This document shows, in pieces, positions 28,774 through 37,831 of a stretch of DNA of 64,000 nucleotides. The DNA comes from Geofilum rubicundum JCM 15548. Lineage in GTDB: Bacteria; Bacteroidota; Bacteroidia; Bacteroidales; Marinilabiliaceae. Below the pieces are notes generated by a model that worked only from the letters and a program-made list of their open reading frames with translations, was not told the DNA's origin and ran no database searches. The stretch is taken from positions 124,001 to 188,000 of the forward strand of contig NZ_BAZW01000002.1 in assembly GCF_000974365.1 (NCBI RefSeq), written 5' to 3'. The position numbers were made by a program, and so were the translations under genes. Positions within the stretch are counted from its first letter, which is position 1; each line of letters begins with the position of its first letter.

Positions 28774-29937
28774 CTATAATACCTCTTTTAGCTTTTCTTC
28801 TAAGCGGGCTCCAAAAAGATCCTTGCCAATGATTTCGCCTTCGCGACTAATCAGATAATTGGCGGGCAATTTCTGGATATTGTAGGTGCGTGCCGCCCTG
28901 GATTCTGTATAGTTCAGGTCAGAGACACTGATCCATGGGATTTCGTTTTGGAGCAGGGCATTTTCCCATAAAACCTTGCTTCGTTCCAAGCCCACCTGAT
29001 ATATTTCAAAACCCCGGTTCTTGTATTTTTGGTAGATCGGCTTAAGCTTTTGATCTTCCCTGACCGAAGCGTTGTCCCAAGAGGCAGAGAAGGAGAGCAG
29101 TACCACTTTTCCTTTTAAAGAAGACAGGCTGATCTCCTTTCCATGAATGTCCGGTACCGATAGGTCCGGTGCACCAGAGCCGTCGGCATTGTTGATGATA
29201 TCCATTAAGCGGGCTTTGCGTTCTTCTGCCTTGGCTTGTAATACCAGATCATATAGTTGCCGCACGCGTGGGGACTCGGGGTAAAGCAAATTCAGACTGG
29301 TGGCAATGGTGGAAAAATAGATCTGGTCCTCTTTGTCCATGATATTCATGACCATGGTCTCATCACTGAGCGTCAAAAACAGGGCGTAGTAGCTGGCAAA
29401 TGACCTGGGGTGATCCATGATGAAGGAACCGACTTCCGTTTTATAGTTGGCGATTAAATCTGTCAATTCCCCGCTGATGGCCTCCATTTGCCGGACTTGC
29501 TCTTCTGCTGATAAATGGTTGTAGACAGCCATAAGGCTGTCAACCGCTTGCCGTAATTGGGTGATTTTTTCCTGAAGCATTTGAACATGCTTGGATCCAA
29601 GGGAGTTTCTTACCGAGTAGTTGGTGGAGAATTTCGCCTCCTGGCCGATGACTTCTATAACTTCGGTTGTGTCTCCTAAAAGCGTAATAAACCGTTTGGG
29701 CGACAAGGACAATTTGAAGAAGGTGGGTTCATGTAACCCGGGCTGTTCCATTTTGAAGGACCCATCCCGTTTAATGGTGGCACTATCCAGGAGGACATCC
29801 TGAGATAAATCCATACGGTAGAGGTATATTTTTTCGGTTTCTGCGTTGTCAATCTGACCTTTTACAATGAATTCGTCTTGTTGTGTACAACCGGCAAAAA
29901 GGGTCAAAGCCAGTACCAGATTCAATATTTGCTTCAT
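28774..29937 (-). CDS. Thioredoxin-fold (TlpA/AhpC-like) lipoprotein lacking CxxC
   Basis: A 387-residue predicted lipoprotein: signal MKQILNLVLALTLFAGC with the lipidated Cys17. Residues 20-115 form a DUF4369-like beta domain (FIVKGQIDNAETEKIYLYRMD), a helical middle follows, and residues 255-387 are a TlpA-type thioredoxin fold (LSVPDIHGKEISLSSLKGKVVLLSF, LPANYLISREGEIIGKDL). Where family members carry WCxxC, this one reads SASWDNASVRED (about residues 279-290): no cysteines. It therefore cannot do thiol redox chemistry by the usual route and may be a binding or structural protein. A similar gene lies directly upstream (50-base gap). Confidence 0.85.
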   Translation of the reverse strand: MKQILNLVLALTLFAGCTQQDEFIVKGQIDNAETEKIYLYRMDLSQDVLLDSATIKRDGSFKMEQPGLHEPTFFKLSLSPKRFITLLGDTTEVIEVIGQEAKFSTNYSVRNSLGSKHVQMLQEKITQLRQAVDSLMAVYNHLSAEEQVRQMEAISGELTDLIANYKTEVGSFIMDHPRSFASYYALFLTLSDETMVMNIMDKEDQIYFSTIATSLNLLYPESPRVRQLYDLVLQAKAEERKARLMDIINNADGSGAPDLSVPDIHGKEISLSSLKGKVVLLSFSASWDNASVREDQKLKPIYQKYKNRGFEIYQVGLERSKVLWENALLQNEIPWISVSDLNYTESRAARTYNIQKLPANYLISREGEIIGKDLFGARLEEKLKEVL

Positions 29938-29986
29938 AGCAAGATGCGTTGTAAATTATAAATGTTAATGGTTTGCAAAGATAGCG

Positions 29987-31099
29987 TTATTTTTGAAGTA
30001 ATTGTTCAGCGATCTGTTGTAGCTTGTTGCCCCAAACATTTTTAGCCACGATAATGCCCGACTCATTCAGTATGAAATTGGCGGGCTGTCTCACAATTCC
30101 CAATTCTTCCTGGATGTTTCCCGGCAATCCTGTGCGGTAATTGTGGTAATGGAAGCGCGGGTGCTTTTGGGCAATGGTGGCCGAGTCGGTTAGCAAAAAA
30201 GCGACCTGGAAACCTCTCGATTGCAAGCGAACCAATTGGGTCAGACTTTCCTCATGAAGGGCATTTTCACCGGGGTCCGAGGGATTATAGATGCCGATAT
30301 AAACGGGGGAAGCACTTAGTTGGGAGACGGTGATGGTATCGGCCTGATCGATAGACAGAATCATTTCGGGGAAGGCATCACCGGGCCGCAGTTTGTTCGA
30401 CAATTGCTCTGTGGCCTTTAATTGGGAAACTTTTTCGGAAAAGCGCCCGACTTCCTCCATAAACTGATAGGATGCTAACAGGGAGTCGGTGGTATAAAAC
30501 AGTTGTCGGTTTTCCCAGGGGTCAAATAAGGTATGCCGGCCCGCCGTTTGCAAAAGGGCGTACATCCTGACCAAAGGAGGCTTTGCGGCATCCAGAATGA
30601 CCTGCCGGTAAAAGTTGGTGACCGAATCGAGTTGTTCTTTTAGTTGATGGACCGCGCCTGGCGTGGGAATCCAACCGGAATCGGAGGTGGCAGTTGTGGC
30701 TTTTTGAAGCGCCTGATGCCAGTTATTACGGATGGCTTCTACCTTTGAAAAATCCTCGGCGTGGTTTGAGCCGCTGACTTTGGCGTTATTCGGAAAATTA
30801 ATGTATTGGGCGTCTATCTGCACGGTGTTTTGGCCGGTAAAGATGAGCACCAAATGATTGTGGGGACCTTTTTCCAGAAAATAGAATCCCGGAATGACGG
30901 TGTCCGGGTTCCAGACAAATTCGCCCTGGTGGTCGATCAGCAGGGTGTCGTTGACCCGTTCTGTATCGTAGGCAGACCGGATGACCATGCGACTGCCTTC
31001 TCCCCCCCATAGCACTCCGGAAAGTACTGGCTGGTCTTCAGTTGGTTGGCAGGCCCACAACAGCGTGGTGGTGATAAGAATAACATAAAATCGTGACAT
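29987..31099 (-). CDS. Diverged thioredoxin-fold lipoprotein lacking CxxC
   Basis: A 370-residue predicted lipoprotein (MSRFYVILITTTLLWAC, Cys17) built like its downstream neighbour: an N-terminal beta domain (LSGVLWGGEGSRMVIRSAYD), a helical middle, and a C-terminal thioredoxin-like region (residues 240-370; VYIGIYNPSDPG, RQPANFILNESGIIVAKNVWG). The active-site position reads NPSDPGENALHEES, again without cysteines. The tandem arrangement suggests duplication followed by strong divergence. The function is unknown. A 244-base gap to leuB follows on the right, most of it without recognisable content apart from the leu terminator. Confidence 0.8.
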   Translation of the reverse strand: MSRFYVILITTTLLWACQPTEDQPVLSGVLWGGEGSRMVIRSAYDTERVNDTLLIDHQGEFVWNPDTVIPGFYFLEKGPHNHLVLIFTGQNTVQIDAQYINFPNNAKVSGSNHAEDFSKVEAIRNNWHQALQKATTATSDSGWIPTPGAVHQLKEQLDSVTNFYRQVILDAAKPPLVRMYALLQTAGRHTLFDPWENRQLFYTTDSLLASYQFMEEVGRFSEKVSQLKATEQLSNKLRPGDAFPEMILSIDQADTITVSQLSASPVYIGIYNPSDPGENALHEESLTQLVRLQSRGFQVAFLLTDSATIAQKHPRFHYHNYRTGLPGNIQEELGIVRQPANFILNESGIIVAKNVWGNKLQQIAEQLLQK

Positions 31100-31231
31100 G
31101 CTTTTCTATTTTAGCCGGTTTTCAACTTTGATGGAATGGATGAAAACAGCGTGTTTCGCAGGGGGATTATCCTGATAGACAAAGATAGGGGATTTTAATA
31201 ATTGCGCTACTATTCTGATAAACAAGTGTTA

Positions 31232-31271
31232 TTAAGAAATAAAAGCCGGTACTCCCAGAGGAGACCGGCTT
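31232..31271 (-). terminator. Terminator of the ilv-leu operon
   Basis: AAGCCGGT (31243-31250) and CTCC (31252-31255) pair with GGAG (31260-31263) and ACCGGCTT (31264-31271) around CAGA, with a single bulged A. Read on the minus strand the stem is followed by TTTTATTTCTT. It lies about 70 bases after the leuB stop. Confidence 0.85.
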
Positions 31272-31343
31272 AAAATTGAAACAGGTTTATCAAAGGGACA
31301 GGATATGGTCCAAAGGTTCGGCCCTCGTGGACAGGTTTCCCGC

Positions 31344-32411
31344 CTAATTGTTCTTTTTAATGTAAGCCGCCAACCAGTCGCCCACTTCAGAGGTCTTTTT
31401 GGCCTGGCTCTTGTCAATGTCTTCGGTGACAAAGTTTTCATCCAAAGAGGCACTGACCGCCTTTCGTATCATCTGACCTTCTTCTTTCAGGTCGAAGGCA
31501 TACTCAAATAGCATGGCTGCGGAAAGCACGGTGGCAATGGGATTGGCGATGTCTTTGCCGGCCGCCTGTGGGTAGGAACCGTGGATGGGTTCGAATACGC
31601 TGGTGTGCAGACCTATGGAGGCCGAGGGCAGCAAGCCCATGGATCCGGTGATGACCGAAGCTTCATCGGTGAGGATGTCGCCAAACATGTTCTCGGTGAC
31701 CATCACATCAAAATTCTTGGGCCACTGAATGATTTGCATGGCGGCATTGTCCACAAACATGTACTGGGTCTCCACTTCCGGATAGTCGGGCGCCATTTCC
31801 TGGGCAATCTGACGCCACAGGCGGGAGGTTTCCAGTACGTTGGCCTTGTCGACCACCGTTAGTTTTTTCCGGCGCTTCATGGCATATTCAAAACCCAGTT
31901 TTAAAATGCGCTCAATTTCTTCACGGGTATAAACGCAGTTGTCGAAGGCGGTGTTGCCATCCTCTGAACGGCCTTTCTCACCAAAATAAATGCCGCCGGT
32001 CAGCTCACGGATGCACATGAAATCGGCACCTTCGACCAAATCCCGGCGCAGGGGCGATTTGTGCAGGAGTGAGGGAAAGGTCTCTACCGGACGCAGATTG
32101 GCGTATAGACCCAACTGCTTGCGCATGCGCAGTAAGCCTTGCTCGGGGCGGACTTTGGCCGTTGGGTCGTTGTCGAATTTGGGATGTCCGATGGCGCCAA
32201 ACAAAACGGCGTCGGCCTCCATACAAATTTTGTGGGTGGCTTCGGGATAGGGATCTCCCACTTCGTCGATGGCTGCGGCACCAGTGATGGCTTCCTGGTA
32301 GCTTATTTGGTGGCCTTTTTTCTCGCCTACGGCGTTGATGACTTTGATGGCCTGGGCCACGACTTCCGGGCCGATGCCGTCACCGGCCAATACTGCAATG
32401 TTGAGCTTCAT
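31344..32411 (-). CDS. leuB: 3-isopropylmalate dehydrogenase
   Basis: A 355-residue NAD-dependent enzyme converting 3-isopropylmalate to 2-ketoisocaproate precursor in leucine synthesis. Visible motifs are [12 protein letters not shown] at the N-terminus, the [14 protein letters not shown] segment, the substrate/Mg region ([48 protein letters not shown]) and the NAD loop [17 protein letters not shown]. It is the last gene of the ilv-leu operon, 27 bases after cimA, and is followed by a terminator. If citramalate synthase is active it may also serve in the parallel isoleucine branch. Confidence 0.96.
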   Translation of the reverse strand: MKLNIAVLAGDGIGPEVVAQAIKVINAVGEKKGHQISYQEAITGAAAIDEVGDPYPEATHKICMEADAVLFGAIGHPKFDNDPTAKVRPEQGLLRMRKQLGLYANLRPVETFPSLLHKSPLRRDLVEGADFMCIRELTGGIYFGEKGRSEDGNTAFDNCVYTREEIERILKLGFEYAMKRRKKLTVVDKANVLETSRLWRQIAQEMAPDYPEVETQYMFVDNAAMQIIQWPKNFDVMVTENMFGDILTDEASVITGSMGLLPSASIGLHTSVFEPIHGSYPQAAGKDIANPIATVLSAAMLFEYAFDLKEEGQMIRKAVSASLDENFVTEDIDKSQAKKTSEVGDWLAAYIKKNN

Positions 32412-32438
32412 ATTTAAACAGGGTTTGATATTTGATTG

Positions 32439-33974
32439 TTAGTCCTTGAATTTCACCTCATCGTTTTCGATGATGTTGAGCATTTTAATGGTGGCCTTAA
32501 TGGCCGCCTCTGTCTGGTCGGCATCCAAACCACGGGTCTTGAACTCCTGGTTTTTGTATTCCCAGGTAATGATGGTCTCCACCAGGGCATCGGTCTTTCC
32601 GCCCGGAGGTATCGACACCCAATAGTCGCTCAACACCGGATGATCCCGTCCCAGTCGGTCATAAATGATCCAGAGCGCCTTCATAAAAGCGTCGTACTGA
32701 CCATCCCCCACCGATGTTTCGGAGTAGATGTTTTTGTTGATTTGAATGCGAATGCTGGCGACCGGTTTCATCTTTCGCACCAGATTGAGGCTGTAATTCA
32801 GGAGTTTGATGTTCTCTTTGGTAGCCCCATTTTTCAGCACGTCCGAAATAATGTAGGGCAAATCCTCTGTGGATACCGATTCCTTCTTGTCGCCCAACTC
32901 AATCACCCGTTGGGTGACCTTCTTCATGTCCTCCGGCGCCAGTTCAATGCCCAGTTCCTCCAGGTTTTTAAGAATATTGGCCTTGCCGGAGGTTTTACCC
33001 AGCGCATAGCGCCGGACCCGACCAAAGCGTTCGGGCAGCAACTGGTTAAAATAGAGATTGTCTTTGTTGTCACCATCGGCATGCACGCCGCTGCATTGGG
33101 TGAAGACATATTCACCGGTCAACGGTTTGTTGGCCGGGATGCGCACCCCGCTGAAAGATTCCACCATTTTAGACACGTGCGTGAGCTTGGCCTCATTCAG
33201 GGTATTGGATAGCTTAAGGTGGTCGTTCATCATGCCCAAAACACTTGCCAGAGGTGCATTGCCGGCTCTTTCGCCCAAGCCGTTCACCGTTGTGTGTATC
33301 CCTTTAACGCCTGTCTTCAAAGCCATGTAGACATTGGCTACCGAAAAATCATAGTCGTTGTGTGCGTGAAAGTCAAAGTGGACGTCCGGATAGCGCTGCG
33401 TCATGGCCTGACAGGCTTCGAAGGCCTGGTCGGGGTTAAAAATCCCCAGCGTATCGGGCAGCATGATGCGCTTCACCTTGGTTTGACTCAGGAAATCCAC
33501 CATCTGAAACACGTAGTCGCGGGAACTCAGCATGCCGTTGGACCAGTCCTCCAGATACACATTGACCGTAATGCCGCGTTTTTCAGCCTCCACCACCACA
33601 TGTTGGATGTCTGCCATGTGTTCTTCCGGCGTTTTTTTGAGTTGTCCCAGTACATGTTTCAGGGAGCCTTTGGTCAGGAGGTTAACCACCTTTCCACCGG
33701 CTTCCTGAATCCAGTCCAGGGATATGTTCTGGTCGACAAAGCCCAGTATTTCTACCTTCTCCAGACAGTTGTTTTTACCCGCCCATTCCGTTATGCGTTT
33801 GACGGAGCGAAATTCGCCCTCTGACACGCGTGCCGAGGCCACTTCAATGCGGTTGACCTTGAGCTCGTCGAGCAGTAAACGGGCGATGGCCAGCTTTTCC
33901 GCCTCACTAAATGAAACGCCTGTGGTTTGTTCTCCATCCCGCAGTGTGGTATCCATTACTTCTATGGGGGTCAT
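32439..33974 (-). CDS. cimA: (R)-citramalate synthase, Leptospira type
   Basis: A 511-residue Claisen-type acyltransferase with a C-terminal LeuA_dimer regulatory domain. It differs strongly from the leuA product in the same operon. The segments TLRDGEQTTGVSFS, NRIEVASARVS, VVNLLTKGSLKH, VNVYLEDWSNG, MLPDTLGIFNPDQ, SGVHADGDNKDNLY, LPERFGR and IPPGGKTDALVETIITW match the sequence I remember for Leptospira interrogans CimA, which condenses pyruvate with acetyl-CoA. Metal ligands are Asp8 region (TLRDGEQ), and His in FHAHNDYD. The expected role is a threonine-independent route to isoleucine, with LeuBCD acting on the citramalate products. Annotation pipelines often call this 2-isopropylmalate synthase; pyruvate specificity is inferred. 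Confidence 0.8.
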   Translation of the reverse strand: MTPIEVMDTTLRDGEQTTGVSFSEAEKLAIARLLLDELKVNRIEVASARVSEGEFRSVKRITEWAGKNNCLEKVEILGFVDQNISLDWIQEAGGKVVNLLTKGSLKHVLGQLKKTPEEHMADIQHVVVEAEKRGITVNVYLEDWSNGMLSSRDYVFQMVDFLSQTKVKRIMLPDTLGIFNPDQAFEACQAMTQRYPDVHFDFHAHNDYDFSVANVYMALKTGVKGIHTTVNGLGERAGNAPLASVLGMMNDHLKLSNTLNEAKLTHVSKMVESFSGVRIPANKPLTGEYVFTQCSGVHADGDNKDNLYFNQLLPERFGRVRRYALGKTSGKANILKNLEELGIELAPEDMKKVTQRVIELGDKKESVSTEDLPYIISDVLKNGATKENIKLLNYSLNLVRKMKPVASIRIQINKNIYSETSVGDGQYDAFMKALWIIYDRLGRDHPVLSDYWVSIPPGGKTDALVETIITWEYKNQEFKTRGLDADQTEAAIKATIKMLNIIENDEVKFKD

Positions 33975-34013
33975 TAGCTGTTTGTTTAGACGGTTTTTAA
34001 AACTGCTTATTGA

Positions 34014-34610
34014 TTAATTAGAGTTCTTCGCTTCCCAGGCTTCAATCTCATTCTTGATGCTGAAGAGGTAGTCGATGTCGTCGTATCCATTAATCATACA
34101 TTTCTTTTTGTAGGGATTAATGTCGAAGGACTCCGAGATGTTCTTGGCCGGCAACGAAATGGTCTGGTTTTCCAGATCAATTTTGATGATGGTCTTGGGA
34201 TCGGCTTCCACGGCTTCAAAAATCTGCTCCAAAAACGCATCCGAAATCTGAACCGGTAAAATACCGTTGTTCAGGGCATTGTTCTTGAAGATGTCCGCAA
34301 AAAAGCTGGATACCACTGCTTTAAAGCCATAACCGCCGATGGCCCAGGCCGCGTGCTCGCGGCTTGATCCACTGCCAAAGTTTTTACCGGCTACCAGAAT
34401 TTGTCCCGAATAAGTGGGGTCGTTCAATACAAAATCCGCTTTTGGGTCGCCGTTTTTATCGTAGCGCCAGTCGCAAAACAGATTGTCGCCAAACCCGTCA
34501 CGGGTGGTGGCTTTTAAAAAACGGGCCGGAATGATCTGGTCGGTGTCCACATTCTCAATGGGCAGCGGCACACAGGGGGACTCTAAGGTGATGAATTTAT
34601 CTATGGGCAT
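34014..34610 (-). CDS. leuD: 3-isopropylmalate dehydratase small subunit
   Basis: A 198-residue swivel-domain subunit that pairs with LeuC. Visible are the [18 protein letters not shown] start motif, the [20 protein letters not shown] loop that reaches the active site, and [19 protein letters not shown] longer in-frame reading to 34697 exists, but the ATG at 34610 gives the conserved start MPIDKF. It follows leuC after 52 bases. Confidence 0.95.
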   Translation of the reverse strand: MPIDKFITLESPCVPLPIENVDTDQIIPARFLKATTRDGFGDNLFCDWRYDKNGDPKADFVLNDPTYSGQILVAGKNFGSGSSREHAAWAIGGYGFKAVVSSFFADIFKNNALNNGILPVQISDAFLEQIFEAVEADPKTIIKIDLENQTISLPAKNISESFDINPYKKKCMINGYDDIDYLFSIKNEIEAWEAKNSN

Positions 34611-34662
34611 TGTTCTTGTTTTTGATGGTTGTTTGCAATTGATGGATGAAACCCGTGCCTGC

Positions 34663-36063
34663 TTAAAGCATGGTGCGCGGGTCGGTGATGACCCCACTCA
34701 GGGCGGTGGCAGCTGCGGTGAGCGGACTGGCCAGCAGGGTGCGGGCACCGGGTCCCTGACGGCCCTCGAAATTTCTGTTGGAGGTCGAAACCGCATACTG
34801 GCCTTCCGGAATTTTATCGTCGTTCATGGCCAGACAGGCCGAACAGCCTGGTTGACGCAGGAAAAAGCCGGCCTCTTCCAGAATGTCGCGCAGACCTTCT
34901 TCAATGGCTTGCTTCTCTACCTGCTTACTGCCCGGAACGATCCAGGCCGTGATGTTGTCGGCCTTTTTCTTGCCTTTTACAAAGGCGGCGAAGGACCTTA
35001 AATCTTCAATGCGACCGTTGGTACAGCTACCCACAAATACGTAGTCTACTTTTTTACCAATCATGGGCTCGTCCTGATTGTATCCCATGTATTGCAGCGA
35101 CTTCTTAAAGGAATTTTGTGAGGACTTGTCGATGTCTTCCACCTTGGGGATGTTGGCGCTGATGCCAATACCCATACCGGGGTTGGTTCCGTAGGTGATC
35201 ATCGGTTCAATGTCTTCGGCTTTAAAATGCAATTCCTTATCGAATACGGCATCGGCATCGCTCGGCAACTGACGCCATTCGGCCACCGCCTTTTCCCAGT
35301 CCTGACCCTTAGGGGCAAACTCACGATCCTTGACATATTCAAAGGTGATTTCATCGGGGGCAATCATACCACCGCGGGCACCCATTTCAATGCTCATGTT
35401 ACAGATGGTCATGCGGGCTTCCATGGAAAGACTGCGAATGGCCGATCCGGCAAATTCAACGAAGTAGCCGGTGGCCCCTCCGGTGGAAATTTGAGCGATG
35501 ATGTACAAAATGATGTCTTTGGATGTGACCCCCTTGTGGAGCTCGCCATCCACATTGATGCGCATGGTCTTGGGACGCGACTGCATCAGACACTGCGTGG
35601 CCAGTACCATTTCCACTTCGCTGGTACCAATACCAAAAGCAATACTGCCAAAGGCACCGTGCGTAGAGGTGTGACTGTCGCCACAAACAATGGTCATGCC
35701 CGGACGGGTCAGACCCAACTCTGGTCCGATGACATGCACAATGCCGTTGTACGGGTGTGTTAAACCATACATCTGAACGCCATTGGCCTCACAGTTCTCT
35801 TTTAATTTGTTCACCTGGTAGCGACTCAGCTCATCGTGGATGGGCAGGTGCTGTTCCATGGTGGGGATGTTATGGTCGGGCGTGGCCACCGTTTTTTCGG
35901 GGCGACCTACTTTAATCCCTCTCTCTTTTAAACCTGCGAAAGCCTGAGGACTGGTTACCTCGTGTATTAAGTGGCGATCGATATACAATACACTGGGTCC
36001 TCCTTCAACAATGTTCACAACATGTTTCTCCCAGATTTTGTCGAAAAGCGTTTTTCCAGCCAA
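34663..36063 (-). CDS. leuC: 3-isopropylmalate dehydratase large subunit
   Basis: A 466-residue aconitase-family protein holding the [4Fe-4S] cluster. The N-terminus [14 protein letters not shown], the [13 protein letters not shown] motif, and the cluster Cys residues in FVGSCTNGR and [10 protein letters not shown] are present, and the ending [20 protein letters not shown] is canonical. It works with LeuD; in this operon it may also process citramalate. It lies 39 bases downstream of leuA. Confidence 0.96.
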   Translation of the reverse strand: MAGKTLFDKIWEKHVVNIVEGGPSVLYIDRHLIHEVTSPQAFAGLKERGIKVGRPEKTVATPDHNIPTMEQHLPIHDELSRYQVNKLKENCEANGVQMYGLTHPYNGIVHVIGPELGLTRPGMTIVCGDSHTSTHGAFGSIAFGIGTSEVEMVLATQCLMQSRPKTMRINVDGELHKGVTSKDIILYIIAQISTGGATGYFVEFAGSAIRSLSMEARMTICNMSIEMGARGGMIAPDEITFEYVKDREFAPKGQDWEKAVAEWRQLPSDADAVFDKELHFKAEDIEPMITYGTNPGMGIGISANIPKVEDIDKSSQNSFKKSLQYMGYNQDEPMIGKKVDYVFVGSCTNGRIEDLRSFAAFVKGKKKADNITAWIVPGSKQVEKQAIEEGLRDILEEAGFFLRQPGCSACLAMNDDKIPEGQYAVSTSNRNFEGRQGPGARTLLASPLTAAATALSGVITDPRTML

Positions 36064-36102
36064 GATATTTAAGTTTTAATGGTTATGTATTAGAAATAAA
36101 GA

Positions 36103-37599
36103 CTATTCAATTTTTGACAAAGCATCGAGGAAGGCTTCCACGGATGCGGTGACGATATCGGTATGGGCCGCAAATCCATAATAGAGCTGTCCCTTGTGTT
36201 CAATTTTCACGTGCACCTTACCCAGATCATCGCTTCCACGGGTTATGGCCTGAATCAGGAATTCCTCGAGGCGCACACGTCGTTTAACCAGCGCTTTTAC
36301 AGCCGTAAAGGCGGCATCGATGGGACCGTTGCCCGCGGCTGTTTCGGTGAATATATCGCCGTTAAAGCTGACCTGCACGGTGGCGGTAGGAATGGTCGAT
36401 TTACCACTCACCACCTGCAATGAAACCAGTTGCAGGGGCTTTTTGCCGGCTTGCTTTTCGCTGCCAATGAGGATTTCCAGGTCTTCGTCGGTAATGTCCT
36501 TTTTCTTATCGGCCAAATCCAGAAAGCGGTTGTAGATGTTGTCCAGTTCCGATGGCTCATACTGGTAGCCCAGCACAGTCATTCTGTGTTTCAGTGCGGC
36601 CCGTCCGCTGCGGGCGGTCAGCACAATGGACGACTCTTTGACGCCTACTTCCACAGGATCGATGATCTCGTAGTTTTCGCGGTTTTTTAACACGCCATCC
36701 TGATGAATGCCGGAAGAGTGCGAAAAGGCATTGCGACCCACGATGGCCTTATTGGCCTGCACGGGCATGCGCATAAGGGTGGAGACCAGGTTGCTGGTCC
36801 GCATGATTTGCTTCGAGTCGATGCCGGTATCAAACTCCAGGTCTTTGTGACAGCGCAGGGCCATCACCACCTCTTCCAGGGCTGTATTGCCGGCTCTTTC
36901 GCCAATGCCGTTCATGGTGACTTCCACCTGACGCGCGCCGTTCATAATGCCGGAAAGGGAGTTGGCCGTGGCCATGCCCAAATCGTTGTGGCAATGGGTG
37001 GAGATAATGGCCTTGTCGATGTTGGGCACATGGTTAACCAGGTAGGCAATTTTTTCGCCATACTCTGAAGGCAGGCAATAGCCGGTGGTGTCGGGGATAT
37101 TGACAACGGTGGCACCGGCCTTAATAACGGCTTCGATGACCCGTGCCAGGTATTCATTGTCGGACCGTCCCGCATCTTCGGCATAAAATTCCACATCCTC
37201 TACAAACTTTTTGGCATACTTAACGGCTTCCACAGCCCGTTCAATGATGGCATCGGGATTGGAATTCAGTTTGTTGAAAATGTGATAGGGGGAGGTGCCA
37301 ATACCGGTATGGATGCGACCTCTTTTGGCAAATTGCAGGGCATCGGCCGCTACTTCAATGTCTTTTTTTACGGCCCTTGTTAAGGCGCAAATGGTGGGGT
37401 TGGAAACCGCTTTGGAGATCTCCACCACAGAGTTGAAATCGCCCGGACTGGAGACCGGAAAGCCGGCTTCTATAACGTCCACGCCTAGTTTTTCGAGCTG
37501 TCTGGCCACTTCAATTTTTTCAATGGTATTCAGCTGGCAGCCGGGAACTTGTTCGCCATCCCTTAAGGTAGTGTCGAAAATATAGACTCTGTTGCTCAT
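36103..37599 (-). CDS. leuA: 2-isopropylmalate synthase
   Basis: A 498-residue enzyme condensing 2-ketoisovalerate with acetyl-CoA, the committed step of leucine synthesis. The catalytic barrel carries [45 protein letters not shown] and [16 protein letters not shown] with the metal-binding HCHND; the C-terminal LeuA_dimer domain (residues 370-498) should bind leucine for feedback inhibition. A longer frame reaches 37704 without a good start; the ATG at 37599 gives the conserved [18 protein letters not shown] 232-base gap with strong alternative hairpins precedes it, suggesting separate control of the leu part. Confidence 0.95.
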   Translation of the reverse strand: MSNRVYIFDTTLRDGEQVPGCQLNTIEKIEVARQLEKLGVDVIEAGFPVSSPGDFNSVVEISKAVSNPTICALTRAVKKDIEVAADALQFAKRGRIHTGIGTSPYHIFNKLNSNPDAIIERAVEAVKYAKKFVEDVEFYAEDAGRSDNEYLARVIEAVIKAGATVVNIPDTTGYCLPSEYGEKIAYLVNHVPNIDKAIISTHCHNDLGMATANSLSGIMNGARQVEVTMNGIGERAGNTALEEVVMALRCHKDLEFDTGIDSKQIMRTSNLVSTLMRMPVQANKAIVGRNAFSHSSGIHQDGVLKNRENYEIIDPVEVGVKESSIVLTARSGRAALKHRMTVLGYQYEPSELDNIYNRFLDLADKKKDITDEDLEILIGSEKQAGKKPLQLVSLQVVSGKSTIPTATVQVSFNGDIFTETAAGNGPIDAAFTAVKALVKRRVRLEEFLIQAITRGSDDLGKVHVKIEHKGQLYYGFAAHTDIVTASVEAFLDALSKIE

Positions 37600-37697
37600 G
37601 TTTGTCTCTTTTAGTCCGGCGATAACCGGATGAAATTTGTTGAATGGGCCCATAAGTGGCCAATGTTTTTGGGGTAAGATGATAAGGCCGGTCAAGG

Positions 37698-37766
37698 CAT
37701 CCACAGGAAGAAAGGTCTTCCTGTGGATGAGATACCTGAATAGTCTTTAACCCCTTCCTGTTAAAG
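37698..37766 (-). promoter_or_regulatory. Mutually exclusive hairpins between ilvC and leuA
   Basis: On the minus-strand RNA a 7-bp hairpin (CTTTAAC with GTTAAAG; 37745-37751 and 37760-37766) has ACAGGAAG in its loop region. A 13-bp perfect hairpin follows, CATCCACAGGAAG with CTTCCTGTGGATG (37698-37710 and 37717-37729). Because ACAGGAAG occurs twice, either copy can pair with the single CTTCCTGT, so the two structures compete. The strong hairpin has no T run after it, so it is not a simple terminator. The leuA start is about 100 bases downstream. Function is inferred. Confidence 0.5.
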
Positions 37767-37804
37767 GGTGAGAGATAGTTGCTATCAAGTTGTATGACCG
37801 GTCT

Positions 37805-37825
37805 TTTTCAGGCTAAGCCTGAAAA
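37805..37825. other. Hairpin at the 3' end of ilvC
   Basis: TTTTCAGGC and GCCTGAAAA pair perfectly over nine bases with a TAA loop, just after the ilvC stop (minus strand). On the ilvC RNA the 3' arm is followed by A-rich rather than U-rich sequence, so it is better seen as a 3'-end-protecting or processing structure than as a terminator. Confidence 0.45.
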
Positions 37826-37831
37826 GAGGGG

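Noticed and set aside
31232-31453. 73-codon minus-strand frame overlapping the end of leuB
   Set aside because: Covers the operon terminator and is out of frame with leuB; a shadow.
32436-33824. Plus-strand frames of 258 and 201 codons opposite cimA
   Set aside because: Mirror frames of a well-conserved gene; no start signal, motif or operon context.
37600-37704. Upstream extension of leuA to 37704
   Set aside because: The added residues are not conserved in the family and overlap the regulatory hairpins; the ATG at 37599 gives the standard N-terminus.
37805-37825. Hairpin after ilvC as a Rho-independent terminator
   Set aside because: The stem is good, but on the ilvC transcript the 3' side is A-rich, not U-rich.
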